DNA of 18,278 bases from Bacteroidales bacterium UBA1628 (GTDB lineage: Bacteria > Bacteroidota > Bacteroidia > Bacteroidales > UBA932). Below are positions 5,601 to 14,791 of the stretch, piece after piece (position 1 is the first letter of the stretch; each line of letters starts with the position of its first letter). The notes beneath the pieces are model-generated. The model searched no databases and was not told the DNA's origin. It saw nothing but the letters and a program-made list of their open reading frames with translations. The stretch is from positions 16,597 to 34,874 of the forward strand of contig DCMG01000057.1 in assembly GCA_002321335.1 (NCBI GenBank). The letters are read 5' to 3'. A program made the translations under genes and the position numbers.

Positions 5601-8600
5601 ATGGGATTAAAGTTTTTCAGAAGGGCTTTCCTGTGCGTTATGCTTTTGTCGGGACTGGTCTCTCAGTTTTCCGCGTCAGCAGCGCCGAATGCTCAGAAAA
5701 CGTATGATGTCAGCATTACCGAACGGAATGCGACGGTTAAAGGGATCGCGGACGCTCTGACAAGGCAGACGGGAATCCTGTTCTCTTATGATGCGGACAT
5801 GACCGGAATGTCTCTTGGAGATGTGTCTGTCAACCGTAAGAACGTTGGTCTTAACACTATACTTGACGAGATATTCGTCAATAAAGGTGTGGCATATTCC
5901 ATCGTTGGGGAAACTGTCGTGCTTAGCCGTTCGAAGTCGGGACAGGGAGGGAAGCGCACACTTTCCGGTCTGGTCAATGATGCTTCCGGATTGCCGGTTC
6001 CTGGGGCGGCCGTGACGATAGCGGGGCAATCCGGAGGCACAGTCACGGATGGCTCGGGAAAATTTTCCATGTCCGCTCCGGATGGCGATCTTACTGTGAC
6101 CGTGCAATGCCTTGGGTATGTTGACAAGAGTCAGGCGGTTTCCGCCGCGTCTGACCATATTGACATAACATTGGACGAAAACACCCTGTCGATTGAAGAG
6201 ACCGTTGTCGTTGGCTACGGTGTTCAAAAGAAGGTGAACCTTACGGGTGCCATCTCTACTGTCTCTTCGGACAATTTGGAAAACAGAGCGTCTCCTACAT
6301 TGACACATATGCTTCAAGGTTCGGTGCCAGGTCTTAACGTGACAACGAGTTCCGGTCGCCCGGGCAACTCGGCCAGCATCAACATTCGTGGTATCAATTC
6401 CATCAACGGTGGCAATCCATTGGTCTTGATTGACGGGGCTGAAGGTGACCTGTCAAGGGTCAATCCTGCCGATGTCGAGTCTGTCTCTGTGATCAAGGAT
6501 GCTTCTGCCTCCGCGATCTATGGTGCCAGAGCCTCGTTCGGTGTGATTCTCGTTACGACGAAGAACGGAGCTGTGGCTGACGGAACGGCTACGGTGAGGG
6601 TGAACAGCCGAATCGGATGGGAGGAGCCTACCACGTCCACCGATTATGAGACGAGGGGTTACTACTCTGTCTATCTGAATGACCTTTTCTATCGCGCTCA
6701 TAACGGAACGAACTACTCTTTCTACACTCAGGAGGATATGCAGGAGCTTTGGGCTCGTGTGAATGACAAGACCGAGAATCCGGCCCGCCCGTGGGTCATG
6801 ATTGACCAGCGTGACGGAAGGGACACTTATGTCTACTATGCGAACACTGACTGGTACCATGAGCTTTTCCGTGACCGCCGCCCTAACCAACAGCACAGCG
6901 TGTCGCTCAGCGGCGGCAACAAGCATGTGAAATACTTCTTGTCCGGCTCTTATAACAAGGAGGAGGGTATTTTCCGCCGTAACACTGACAAACTGGACAA
7001 GTACAGTTTCCGTTCGAAGATTTCATTTGACATCAACAAATGGCTCAACCTCAGCAATAACACCAGCTATTACAAGAATCGTTACCGCTATCCGGGTCCG
7101 AGTGATGTCAACACGGCTTTCTCGTTGATGACGGTGCACGCCCTTGCCAGTTATCCGGCACATAATCCTGACGGAACAAGCATCGGTTTTACATCTTTCG
7201 CCAACAACAACTATGTGATGGATGGATTGTTGACCATTCTGGACAATCCAAACTACAAGAACGAAGACAACAATGACAATCTGTCCACAATCACTGAATT
7301 GACCATAAAGCCTTCGAAGTCACTGGAAATCAGGGCTAATTTTACTTATGCCTTCAATCAGTACAGGTATATGAACCGCGCGACGAACACAGAATACTCC
7401 CGCTACCCCGGCGAGACTGTCCTGGTCACGAATTCGCGCTCGATAGATAATCTGAAGGAGAAATCCGAGACTCAGCATTACTATGCGACCAACATCTACG
7501 CTACATGGACAAAGAGTTTCGCCGAGACACATAATTTCAAGGTGATGGCCGGTTTCAACTGGGAGACCAAGCACTATAAGGATGTTTCCGCAAAAGGATT
7601 CTACCTTATGAGCGAGGCTCTCAATGATTTGAACCTGGTGGGTTCCGACGCTGACGGCAACACGAGGATGGAAACAGCCGGAGGTCAGAATGAATATGCG
7701 CTCGAAGGCTTCTTCGGACGTTTGAATTATGACTACAAAGGACGCTATCTCTTCGAAGCCAGCGGGCGATATGACGGAACCTCCCGTTTCGCGTCAAACC
7801 ATCGTTGGGGATTCTTCCCTTCTATGTCATTGGGTTGGAGAATATCCGAGGAAAAGTTCTTCACTCCTGTGAAGAGAACAATGAACAACCTCAAATTGAG
7901 ATATTCTTACGGAAGTCTTGGCAACCAGTTGGTAGGGTATTACGATTATATTCGTAAGATATCTGTCGGAACCGGTTCATACACTTTTGGAACAGGTACC
8001 AAGCCGACAGTTGCCACGATCGGAGCGCCGGTCGCTTCCGACTTGACTTGGGAAAAGACCCTTCAGCACGATCTCGGTCTTGACGCTTCATTCCTTGAGG
8101 ATCGCCTTGTCTTCACGGCGGACGCTTATATTCGTGACACGAAGGACATGTTGACGGCAGGGATCGCTTTGCCGGCTGTGTACGGAGCCTCGTCTCCAAA
8201 GATGAACGCGGCGGACCTTAGGACAAAGGGTTATGAACTTCAGCTTGTGTGGAGGGACAGTTTCAATCTGTTCGGCAAGCCGTTCCATTATTCAGCCACC
8301 GCCAGCTTCAGCGATTACTTCACGGAAATCACTAAATTTGACAACCGTGAACGATCTTTCGCCAAATCCTATTATGTGGGTATGCGTATAGGGGAGATCT
8401 GGGGTTACCACACTGATGGACTGTTCGCGTCTGATGCGGAAGCCGCCGCCTATGATGTCGACCAGACCTTTGTCAACCAGGCCATCATTTCAGCCGCCGG
8501 TGACGAGCGTGGACTCCATGCAGGAGATGTAAAATTCCTGGACCTGAACGGCGACGGAGTTGTGAACCAGGGTAAGAACACGGTTGAGGATCCTGGCGAC

Positions 8601-9143
8601 CGTACAATCATCGGTAACAGCCAGCCTCGTTATAACTATGGCTTGAACCTTAGCTTCCAATACCTTGGATTCGACTTTGGAATTTTCTTCCAGGGAATCG
8701 GCAAGATGGATTGGGCTCCGGCCGCCAACAACGTCTTGTTCTACGGCCCGTACGCCCGTCCTTACGCTACACTAATACCTCGTGACTTCCATAAGATGAT
8801 CTGGAGTGAGGATAATCCTGACGCCTATCTGCCTCGTCCGAGAGGTTATGTCGGCCTTGGTTCCAACCGTGAGTTGACTGTGCCTAGCGACCGTTATCTT
8901 CAGGACATCAGCTACTGTCGTCTGAAGAACGTGACTTTCGGCTACACCATTCCGAAGTCTCTTACAGATAAGATAGGCATGGGCCCTGTACGTTTTTACT
9001 TCTCAGGGGAAAACCTCCATTACTGGTCCCCGTTCAAGAAACATTCGAAATACATCGATCCGGAAATGGCGAAGACCAATTCTACCAACCGTATCTACCC
9101 TTGGCAGAGGTCATTCATGTTTGGTATCGATTTGACTTTCTAA
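5601..9143 (+). CDS. susC: SusC-like TonB-dependent outer-membrane transporter with STN domain
   Basis: TonB-dependent receptor of the SusC/RagA class, 1180 residues, which imports oligomeric substrate across the outer membrane with its SusD partner. Order: signal peptide (about 1-28, cleavage near SASAA); STN domain (about 33-110), which contacts FecR and marks this as a signalling transporter; carboxypeptidase-regulatory-like beta sandwich (about 118-193, GLPVPGAAVTIAG, TVTDGSGKFSM); the SusC hallmark EETVVVGYGVQKK (199-211); plug domain (about 212-323, including MLQGSVPGLNV, INIRGINSINGGNPLVLIDG and SVIKDASASAIYGARAS); then the beta barrel. It contains DLNGDGVVN (981-989) and ends WQRSFMFGIDLTF with the terminal Phe needed by the Bam machinery. 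susD follows after 18 bp. The gene symbol denotes class, not starch specificity: the substrate cannot be read from sequence and the neighbours do not suggest starch. Confidence 0.95.
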   Translation: MGLKFFRRAFLCVMLLSGLVSQFSASAAPNAQKTYDVSITERNATVKGIADALTRQTGILFSYDADMTGMSLGDVSVNRKNVGLNTILDEIFVNKGVAYSIVGETVVLSRSKSGQGGKRTLSGLVNDASGLPVPGAAVTIAGQSGGTVTDGSGKFSMSAPDGDLTVTVQCLGYVDKSQAVSAASDHIDITLDENTLSIEETVVVGYGVQKKVNLTGAISTVSSDNLENRASPTLTHMLQGSVPGLNVTTSSGRPGNSASINIRGINSINGGNPLVLIDGAEGDLSRVNPADVESVSVIKDASASAIYGARASFGVILVTTKNGAVADGTATVRVNSRIGWEEPTTSTDYETRGYYSVYLNDLFYRAHNGTNYSFYTQEDMQELWARVNDKTENPARPWVMIDQRDGRDTYVYYANTDWYHELFRDRRPNQQHSVSLSGGNKHVKYFLSGSYNKEEGIFRRNTDKLDKYSFRSKISFDINKWLNLSNNTSYYKNRYRYPGPSDVNTAFSLMTVHALASYPAHNPDGTSIGFTSFANNNYVMDGLLTILDNPNYKNEDNNDNLSTITELTIKPSKSLEIRANFTYAFNQYRYMNRATNTEYSRYPGETVLVTNSRSIDNLKEKSETQHYYATNIYATWTKSFAETHNFKVMAGFNWETKHYKDVSAKGFYLMSEALNDLNLVGSDADGNTRMETAGGQNEYALEGFFGRLNYDYKGRYLFEASGRYDGTSRFASNHRWGFFPSMSLGWRISEEKFFTPVKRTMNNLKLRYSYGSLGNQLVGYYDYIRKISVGTGSYTFGTGTKPTVATIGAPVASDLTWEKTLQHDLGLDASFLEDRLVFTADAYIRDTKDMLTAGIALPAVYGASSPKMNAADLRTKGYELQLVWRDSFNLFGKPFHYSATASFSDYFTEITKFDNRERSFAKSYYVGMRIGEIWGYHTDGLFASDAEAAAYDVDQTFVNQAIISAAGDERGLHAGDVKFLDLNGDGVVNQGKNTVEDPGDRTIIGNSQPRYNYGLNLSFQYLGFDFGIFFQGIGKMDWAPAANNVLFYGPYARPYATLIPRDFHKMIWSEDNPDAYLPRPRGYVGLGSNRELTVPSDRYLQDISYCRLKNVTFGYTIPKSLTDKIGMGPVRFYFSGENLHYWSPFKKHSKYIDPEMAKTNSTNRIYPWQRSFMFGIDLTF

Positions 9144-9148
9144 TCTTT

Positions 9149-9153
9149 GGAGG
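9149..9153 (+). promoter_or_regulatory. Shine-Dalgarno that fixes the susD start
   Basis: GGAGG lies 8 nt before ATG 9162. This supports 9162, beginning with the lipoprotein signal MKKSILLM, and argues against an in-frame TTG at 9147 that would overlap the motif. Confidence 0.65.
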
Positions 9154-9161
9154 AATACGAA

Positions 9162-10910
9162 ATGAAAAAAAGTATATTGTTGATGGCGGTCGCATCTCTT
9201 TTCATGGTGTCCTGCGACTTGGATAAACTGCCTTTGGCCAACCTGTCTCCGGACAGTTTCTTCTCAACAAGGAACGAGCTTGACGCGTTCGCCAATAATT
9301 TCTACACAAACTTTCCTGGTTCATCGGTTTTCGAGGAGGAGTCAGACTTGATCATAAAGAACAGCCGCTCTGACTGGATGCGTGACGGACGTTCCGTTCC
9401 GGGATCAGGCGGAGGATGGACCTGGACGGCCTTGAGGGACTTCAACACCCTTATCGAAATGTCCTCAAACTGCACAGACGAGAATGTCCGCGATGAATAT
9501 GTCGGAGTGGCGCGCTTTTTCAGAGCCTGGTTCTACTTCGAGAAGGTCAAACGTTTCGGTGACGTTCCGTGGTATGACCGCCAGTTAGGTTCGTCTGACA
9601 AGGATCTCTACAAGCCACGTGACTCGCGAGAGCTGGTGATGTCCCATGTTGTTGAGGATCTGGATTTCGCCATAGCGCATCTTCCGGTGAAGCGTTCTGT
9701 GTACAAGGTGACGAAATGGACGGCTCTTGCCCTGAAGAGCAGGGCATGCCTGTTCGAGGGAACCTTCAGGAAATATCACGGAATCAAACTGGACGGCCAC
9801 ACCGCTGACTGGTACTTGGAGCAAGCCGCAGCGGCAGGAGAGGAGTTCATTTCCACCAGCGGTTACTCTGTCTATACCGGTGGAGGTGTCGAGAATAGTT
9901 ACCGTGATCTGTTCGCAAGCGAGGACGCTATCGGAACGGAGATAATCCTGGCTCGAGACTATGACAAGAATCTTTCGATAAAACATAATGGAACATATTA
10001 CACCTTGGGTAATTACGGTAATCCTGGAATAACCCGCAAGATGTTCTGTTCCTATCTCATGAAGGATGGCTCAAGGTTCACGGACAAAGAAGGGTGGAAG
10101 ACAATGTCTTTCATTGAGGAAACCCGAAACCGTGATCCAAGGCTCTCTCAGTCCATCAGGACTCCAGGCTACAAGAGAATCGGTTCGGACAAGGTTGAGG
10201 CTCCTGATTTCGGCCACACGGAGACTGGCTACATGCTTACCAAATATATGCAGGGTGCAGACCTGAATGTGGATCTGTACGGAGCTGCCTACAATGATCT
10301 GCCTCTTTTCAGAAGCGCTGAGGTGTACCTTAACTTCGCCGAGGCCAAGGCTGAGCTTGGAACGCTGACCCAGGCTGATCTGGACAAGTCCATCAAAATC
10401 CTGCGCGACCGCGTCGGCATGCCTAACATCGACATGGCGGCCGCCAATGCTTCTCCTGATCCGTACTTGCTGGCGAAGGAGACCGGCTACCCGAATGTGA
10501 CCGGTGAGAACGCCGGAGTGATTCTGGAAATCCGTCGTGAAAGGACGGTGGAGCTTTTTGATGAGAACTTCCGTTTCTATGATCTGATCCGTTGGAAAAA
10601 CGGTCAGGCTATCACCCACAAGTTCCTCGGAATGTATTTCCCGGCTCCCGGAGCCTACGACCTTGATGGGAACGGGACGCTTGATGTATGTTTCTACACG
10701 GATGAAATCCCGTCTGGACTTCCTGCCAATGTCGTAAAGTGCAAGATTGGCGAGAGAGTGTACTTCACGGAAGGGGATCACGGGTATGTGGATGTGACCC
10801 CGAACCTTCCAGGAGTCTGGAACGAGGAACGTGACTACTTCTATCCGATTCCTACAGACGAGCTCACCCTCAACCCGAATCTTGAACAAAATCCTGGTTG
10901 GACCAAATAA
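9162..10910 (+). CDS. susD: SusD/RagB-like outer-membrane glycan- or nutrient-binding lipoprotein
   Basis: SusD-family surface lipoprotein of 582 residues that forms the lid of the SusC barrel and binds substrate. The signal MKKSILLMAVASLFMVSC gives a predicted lipidated Cys18. The N-terminal segment KLPLANLSPDSFFSTRNELDAF is the usual SusD opening, and FFRAWFYFEKVKRFGDVPWYD (in two parts: VARFFRAWFYFEKVKRFG and DVPWYDR) is its strongest signature, within the TPR-like helical region. The C-terminal half has YLNFAEAKAELG and EIRRERTVELFDE (456-468) followed by RFYDLIRW, and the protein ends YFYPIPTDELTLNPNLEQNPGW, as SusD proteins do. Odd point: DLDGNGTLD (500-508) resembles an EF-hand or dockerin-type calcium loop. 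It follows susC by 18 bp and precedes the first EEP lipoprotein by 11 bp, so all are likely co-transcribed. Family certain, ligand unknown. Confidence 0.95.
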   Translation: MKKSILLMAVASLFMVSCDLDKLPLANLSPDSFFSTRNELDAFANNFYTNFPGSSVFEEESDLIIKNSRSDWMRDGRSVPGSGGGWTWTALRDFNTLIEMSSNCTDENVRDEYVGVARFFRAWFYFEKVKRFGDVPWYDRQLGSSDKDLYKPRDSRELVMSHVVEDLDFAIAHLPVKRSVYKVTKWTALALKSRACLFEGTFRKYHGIKLDGHTADWYLEQAAAAGEEFISTSGYSVYTGGGVENSYRDLFASEDAIGTEIILARDYDKNLSIKHNGTYYTLGNYGNPGITRKMFCSYLMKDGSRFTDKEGWKTMSFIEETRNRDPRLSQSIRTPGYKRIGSDKVEAPDFGHTETGYMLTKYMQGADLNVDLYGAAYNDLPLFRSAEVYLNFAEAKAELGTLTQADLDKSIKILRDRVGMPNIDMAAANASPDPYLLAKETGYPNVTGENAGVILEIRRERTVELFDENFRFYDLIRWKNGQAITHKFLGMYFPAPGAYDLDGNGTLDVCFYTDEIPSGLPANVVKCKIGERVYFTEGDHGYVDVTPNLPGVWNEERDYFYPIPTDELTLNPNLEQNPGWTK

Positions 10911-10921
10911 TCCCGCATATC

Positions 10922-11836
10922 ATGAACAAGTGCATAAATGTGATTTTTATTGTCTTGACTCTTGTGTCGTTCCCTCTCGTTGTCTCTTCCTGCGGTGGAG
11001 ACAAAGGGACTCCTGACGATCCGTCCAAGAACCCATGGGAATGGAACAAAGGGGACGAAGGGAATAAGGATGAGGAATCCGACGGCAAGACATATTACCA
11101 GAAGGTATCCGGTAGTTTCAGGATAATGTCTTATAACATAGGCAGTTTTGGAAAGTACATGACATCAGTGACCGACAATGTCAAGATGGTGGCGGCTATG
11201 ATAAAGGAAGTCGGCGCTGACGCGGTCACTCTCAACGAGCTGGATAGTGTCAACACCAGACATAACGTCAACGAGGTGGCTCTGCTGGCGGAAAACCTCG
11301 GAGGATGGCAATGGCATTTCGGCCGGGCGATAGAGTACCGGAACGGAGCCTACGGGAACGGATGTGTCGTCCCGAAGGGAGTGAATGTTGTGGACCGGTA
11401 CACAGTCGCGCTTCCGAAAGAAAGCGGTGCCGAGCAGAGAAGCATAGCTGTCATCGAGACTGATGAATATGTCCTCGGAGCGGCTCATCTGGACCATACC
11501 TCCTCTGCCGCACAGCTGGCTCAAGTGGCCGCGGTGAACGCTTGGGCTCAAAAGCGCTACTCCCGGTCATCCAAACCTGTCTTCTTCTGCGGGGACATGA
11601 ACGCCACCCCGGAGTCAGAGACAATCAAGACACTCGGGGAGACTTGGAATATGCTGTCTTCCACAGAAAACACATTTCCCTCCAGAGTGTCCACATCTTG
11701 TATAGACTACATATTCCATTACAAGAATTCCGCTTCCGTCAAGCTGGTTGGCGCGCACACGATGACCAGATTCCACAAAGGCGATGTGACAATGGCTTCA
11801 GACCATTTGCCGATTTATGTTGATGTGCAGTTTTAA
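10922..11836 (+). CDS. EEP-superfamily lipoprotein, first copy
   Basis: Predicted exported phosphoesterase of the endonuclease/exonuclease/phosphatase (DNase I-like) fold, 304 residues. A lipoprotein signal ends VSSC (Cys24). An acidic, glycine/lysine-rich linker follows to about residue 57 and holds NPWEW (37-41). The catalytic fold starts at FRIMSYNIGSF with Asn72. Metal and catalytic motifs are NELD (Glu106), HLDH (189-192), GDMN (224-227) and the terminal SDH (293-295) in ASDHLPIYVDV. All the usual active-site residues are therefore present, and the enzyme should be active with Mg2+. The substrate is open: nucleic acid, phospholipid headgroup, inositol phosphate or a glycan phosphodiester are all possible for this fold. 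ATG 10922 was taken over an in-frame TTG at 10898 that overlaps susD. It is closely related to the EEP gene at 13879, with one identical 38-bp DNA block. Confidence 0.88.
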   Translation: MNKCINVIFIVLTLVSFPLVVSSCGGDKGTPDDPSKNPWEWNKGDEGNKDEESDGKTYYQKVSGSFRIMSYNIGSFGKYMTSVTDNVKMVAAMIKEVGADAVTLNELDSVNTRHNVNEVALLAENLGGWQWHFGRAIEYRNGAYGNGCVVPKGVNVVDRYTVALPKESGAEQRSIAVIETDEYVLGAAHLDHTSSAAQLAQVAAVNAWAQKRYSRSSKPVFFCGDMNATPESETIKTLGETWNMLSSTENTFPSRVSTSCIDYIFHYKNSASVKLVGAHTMTRFHKGDVTMASDHLPIYVDVQF

Positions 11837-11849
11837 AAGATGATATTCA

Positions 11850-13862
11850 ATGAAAACAAAGAAAATAATATTTGCGGCTCTGCTGGTCTCTGTCTTCGCC
11901 GCCTCCTGCAGTGAGGAATATGACTACGAGAAGAAGGAACGGATTTCCACCCCGGCCGAGATTTCGCTCAATGTCCTGAATCTTGAAGATACAGTGGCTT
12001 TGATGTCTCCGAAGACTAAATCCTACACGATTAATGTGACTGCGTCCGCCATAGCCGACGAGATGCTGTCCCTCACAGTGGCGGCTGATCCTTCCCGTGT
12101 CGCCGCCTTCAACAAGGCTCACGGAACTTCCCTTGACGCTGTTCCGGGAGATGCTTTCGAACTTTCCTCCAGCACGCTTATGCTCCCTCGCTACAACAAG
12201 GTCTCAACCACGATGCAGCTTACTCTGAAGAGCTCTGCCATGCCAGAGGATGGAACTTTGAGGGTGTTGGCACTCTCCATCACCAAGATAGAGGGAAAGG
12301 ACAACATAAATATGTCGGCTTCTGACAGTACTGTGTTCATTCTTTTCCGACGCAAGGCTCTTCCGGCTTCAGGATTCGAACTGGGTGCCGGAACGGAGTC
12401 GGATCCGTACATTATCCGCAACCAGCTGGAGTTGATAAGCATGGTCAAGGGAATGAAGAGCGGGAAGACTTATTTCAAGATGGATGCCGACGTGGATATG
12501 TCTGATTATGAGGATTGGATACCTTTGAATGCTGTGGCTCCTTATGACATGACTGTTGACTTCGACGGATGTGGCCACACGATCACAGGATTCAATTGCT
12601 CCGCTTCGTCTTACCCAAGTATGTTCGGAGTGCTTGCGGGATCATTCCGCAACGTGACATTTGACAGACCTGTCATCACCGTCGGCAGTTCAAGCGCCGG
12701 CCTTCTTGGAGCTCAGTGTGGTACAGCTGAAGTGCCGACAGAGATCAAGAACGTCACGGTCAATAATCTGACCATCAACATGAATGGAACCACGGAAGGT
12801 GTCGGTGGCCTTGCCGGACGGGCGGTGGCAACATCATTCACAGACATTACCCTCTCTGCAGACATCGTGGATGCGGACAGTGATGGGAAAGTGCCTAATT
12901 CTGTGGGTGGCATAGTCGGTATGGCTTCAGATGTCCCGTCTTCATTCACGAATGTCCATACATCTGGTTCCATCACCGGTGCCAGACGCACCGCCGGGCT
13001 TGTCGCCTACATTGTCAAAGGAAATGACAAAGTTACAATAAATAACTCATCTTCGGCGATGAATATCAATGCTTTCGGCCAGGATGCAGGAGGGCTGATA
13101 GGTCTTGCGGATGGTGAGTATGTCATTGTCAGCGGCAGCCACTCTTCAGGAGAAGTCGTCAACAGCGGACATTATGCCGGTGGCTTGATAGGAGGTTTGG
13201 CCGGCCATTCCACAATCCGCAGGTGCTATGTCACAGGCAATGTTCTCGCAAAGGGTGGAAATCACATCGGAGGTTTGATCGGCAACGCCACGAGAACAGA
13301 CGGCGGCACAACGATAGAGGACTGCTATGTCACCGGAAATGTAACGCTGACCGCTTCCAACGGAAGAATCGCTGGTGGTTTGGTCGGGGGTATAGAAAAC
13401 AAACCTGACGTGACCATCCGCAGATGCTATGCCTCGGGAGATGTATCATCAAACGCTTCCGTGGTCGGTGGACTGGTCGGTTTTGCAAAGTCCTCAAAAC
13501 TGACAGATGACAACAATTTCAAGATGGAAAACTGCATCGCATGGAACAAGACTCTGACAAACAAGATCGGCAAGACATGGAGCTCCGGTGGAATCATAGC
13601 CGTGTCCAACATCGTGAACACACTGACTGGCAATTATCGCCGCCCGGATATGGTTCTGAACGACACAGACGGGAAGACGCTTTTTGACTGCGCTGACGCT
13701 TCGCCTAGTGCTCCTCTCCCTTATGTGGATTCCAAGTCATATTACTATCCGTATCACGGCATCGCCGCTCCGGCAGGATCCACAATTACCTCTGTGGCCA
13801 AATCAATCGGCTGGCCGGAGGATGTCTGGGATTTGTCTGGCGCTGAACCGAAGTTGAAGTAA
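11850..13862 (+). CDS. Surface lipoprotein with DUF1735-like and GLUG repeats
   Basis: Predicted surface lipoprotein of 670 residues, probably a substrate-binding or adhesive accessory in the position where SusE/SusF-type proteins sit. The signal MKTKKIIFAALLVSVFAASC gives lipidated Cys20, followed by an acidic run (SEEYDYEKKE) as in exported surface lipoproteins. Residues about 32-165 resemble the DUF1735 (BT_3987-type N-terminal) beta domain. GAGTESDPYIIRNQLELISM (about 179-198) begins a repeat domain whose GLUG-like motifs recur every 29-35 residues: VGGLAG 318, VGGIVG 352, AGLVAY 382, AGGLIG 413, AGGLIG 443, IGGLIG 473, AGGLVG 508, VGGLVG 539. Two units share CYVTGNV. This predicts a right-handed beta-helix-like rod. 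The end, GWPEDVWDLSGAEPKL, is typical of GLUG proteins. No catalytic motif was recognised. It lies between two EEP genes, 13 and 16 bp from them. Confidence 0.82.
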   Translation: MKTKKIIFAALLVSVFAASCSEEYDYEKKERISTPAEISLNVLNLEDTVALMSPKTKSYTINVTASAIADEMLSLTVAADPSRVAAFNKAHGTSLDAVPGDAFELSSSTLMLPRYNKVSTTMQLTLKSSAMPEDGTLRVLALSITKIEGKDNINMSASDSTVFILFRRKALPASGFELGAGTESDPYIIRNQLELISMVKGMKSGKTYFKMDADVDMSDYEDWIPLNAVAPYDMTVDFDGCGHTITGFNCSASSYPSMFGVLAGSFRNVTFDRPVITVGSSSAGLLGAQCGTAEVPTEIKNVTVNNLTINMNGTTEGVGGLAGRAVATSFTDITLSADIVDADSDGKVPNSVGGIVGMASDVPSSFTNVHTSGSITGARRTAGLVAYIVKGNDKVTINNSSSAMNINAFGQDAGGLIGLADGEYVIVSGSHSSGEVVNSGHYAGGLIGGLAGHSTIRRCYVTGNVLAKGGNHIGGLIGNATRTDGGTTIEDCYVTGNVTLTASNGRIAGGLVGGIENKPDVTIRRCYASGDVSSNASVVGGLVGFAKSSKLTDDNNFKMENCIAWNKTLTNKIGKTWSSGGIIAVSNIVNTLTGNYRRPDMVLNDTDGKTLFDCADASPSAPLPYVDSKSYYYPYHGIAAPAGSTITSVAKSIGWPEDVWDLSGAEPKLK

Positions 13863-13878
13863 TATATTCATAAAGGCT

Positions 13879-14778
13879 ATGAAACGATTGTTGATGACTT
13901 TTCTGATGACTGTTTTCGTCATCGCTCCTTCGTGCGGAGGAGGCGGGGATTCCAATGAGGATCCGGACAATCCGTATGAATGGGGTAAAGGTGGCGGCAA
14001 GGATGAGCCGGGAGAGGAGGGAAAGACGTTCTATCCCAAGACGGAAGGATCTTTCAGAATAATGACCTACAATGTGGGCGCGTTCTGCAAGTACATCTCC
14101 GTCATGAACCAGAACATCGACCTTGTCGCAAAGATCATCAAGGAGGTTGACGCTGATGCTGTCGGGCTGAATGAGCTCGACAGCATGAACACCCGTCATA
14201 ATGTCAATCAGGTCGCCATCCTTGCACAGACGCTTGGAGACTGGCAATGGCATTTCGGGAAAGGGATCGACTATCGTGGAGGATCTTATGGCAATGGTGT
14301 CGTCGTGCCTAAAGGAGTGGCCATCGTGGACAAGTACACGGTGCCACTCCCTAACACGACAGATTACGAGTCCAGAAGCATCGCTGTCGTGGAGACAGAC
14401 AAGTATGTGATAGCGGCCTCTCATCTGGATCATTCCTCAGAGGAATATATCCAAAGCCAGATTTTGGCCGTGAACGCTTGGGCACAGTCCAAGTACCTTA
14501 ATTACGGCAAACCAGTCTTTTATCTCGGAGACATGAACTCTGTTCCGTCATCCGCCGCGATAAAGTCTCTTGAGACCTGCTGGGATGTCATTTCAAGCAA
14601 GGAGAACACGGCCGGAGGCACTGCCCCCGCCACGACTTGCATAGACTACATATTCCATTACAAGAATTCCGCTTCCGTGAAGGTTCTCGGAAGCCATACT
14701 ATAAGCAAGACATACTGTGGGGATGTCTCCAAGGCCTCCGATCATCTTCCAGTGTATGTGGATGTCATATTAAATTAA
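13879..14778 (+). CDS. EEP-superfamily lipoprotein, second copy
   Basis: Second predicted phosphoesterase of the endonuclease/exonuclease/phosphatase fold, 299 residues. The lipoprotein signal ends IAPSC (Cys19; proline at -2 is unusual but tolerable). A glycine/acid-rich linker follows with NPYEW (31-35). Fold and catalytic motifs are complete: FRIMTYNVGAF with Asn65, NELD (Glu99), HLDH (182-185), GDMN (217-220) and SDH (287-289) in SDHLPVYVDV. It aligns with the copy at 10922 nearly end to end, sharing NTRHNVN, WQWHFG, SYGNG/AYGNG, VPKGV and CIDYIFHYKNSASVK. The last segment is encoded by 38 identical bases (14641-14678 and 11702-11739). It starts 16 bp after the GLUG gene and ends 13 bp before the third EEP gene. 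Activity on a phosphodiester is expected from the family; the natural substrate is unknown. Confidence 0.88.
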   Translation: MKRLLMTFLMTVFVIAPSCGGGGDSNEDPDNPYEWGKGGGKDEPGEEGKTFYPKTEGSFRIMTYNVGAFCKYISVMNQNIDLVAKIIKEVDADAVGLNELDSMNTRHNVNQVAILAQTLGDWQWHFGKGIDYRGGSYGNGVVVPKGVAIVDKYTVPLPNTTDYESRSIAVVETDKYVIAASHLDHSSEEYIQSQILAVNAWAQSKYLNYGKPVFYLGDMNSVPSSAAIKSLETCWDVISSKENTAGGTAPATTCIDYIFHYKNSASVKVLGSHTISKTYCGDVSKASDHLPVYVDVILN

Positions 14779-14791
14779 TCATTAGGTCGTC

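Noticed and set aside
8541..8567. DLNGDGVVN calcium-like motif in SusC
   Set aside because: A DLNGDG element at this place in the barrel is frequent in SusC-class proteins and not specific to this locus.
10071..10889. Minus-strand open frame (272 codons) opposite susD
   Set aside because: It lies inside the conserved SusD C-terminal region and shows no family features; a shadow of codon usage.
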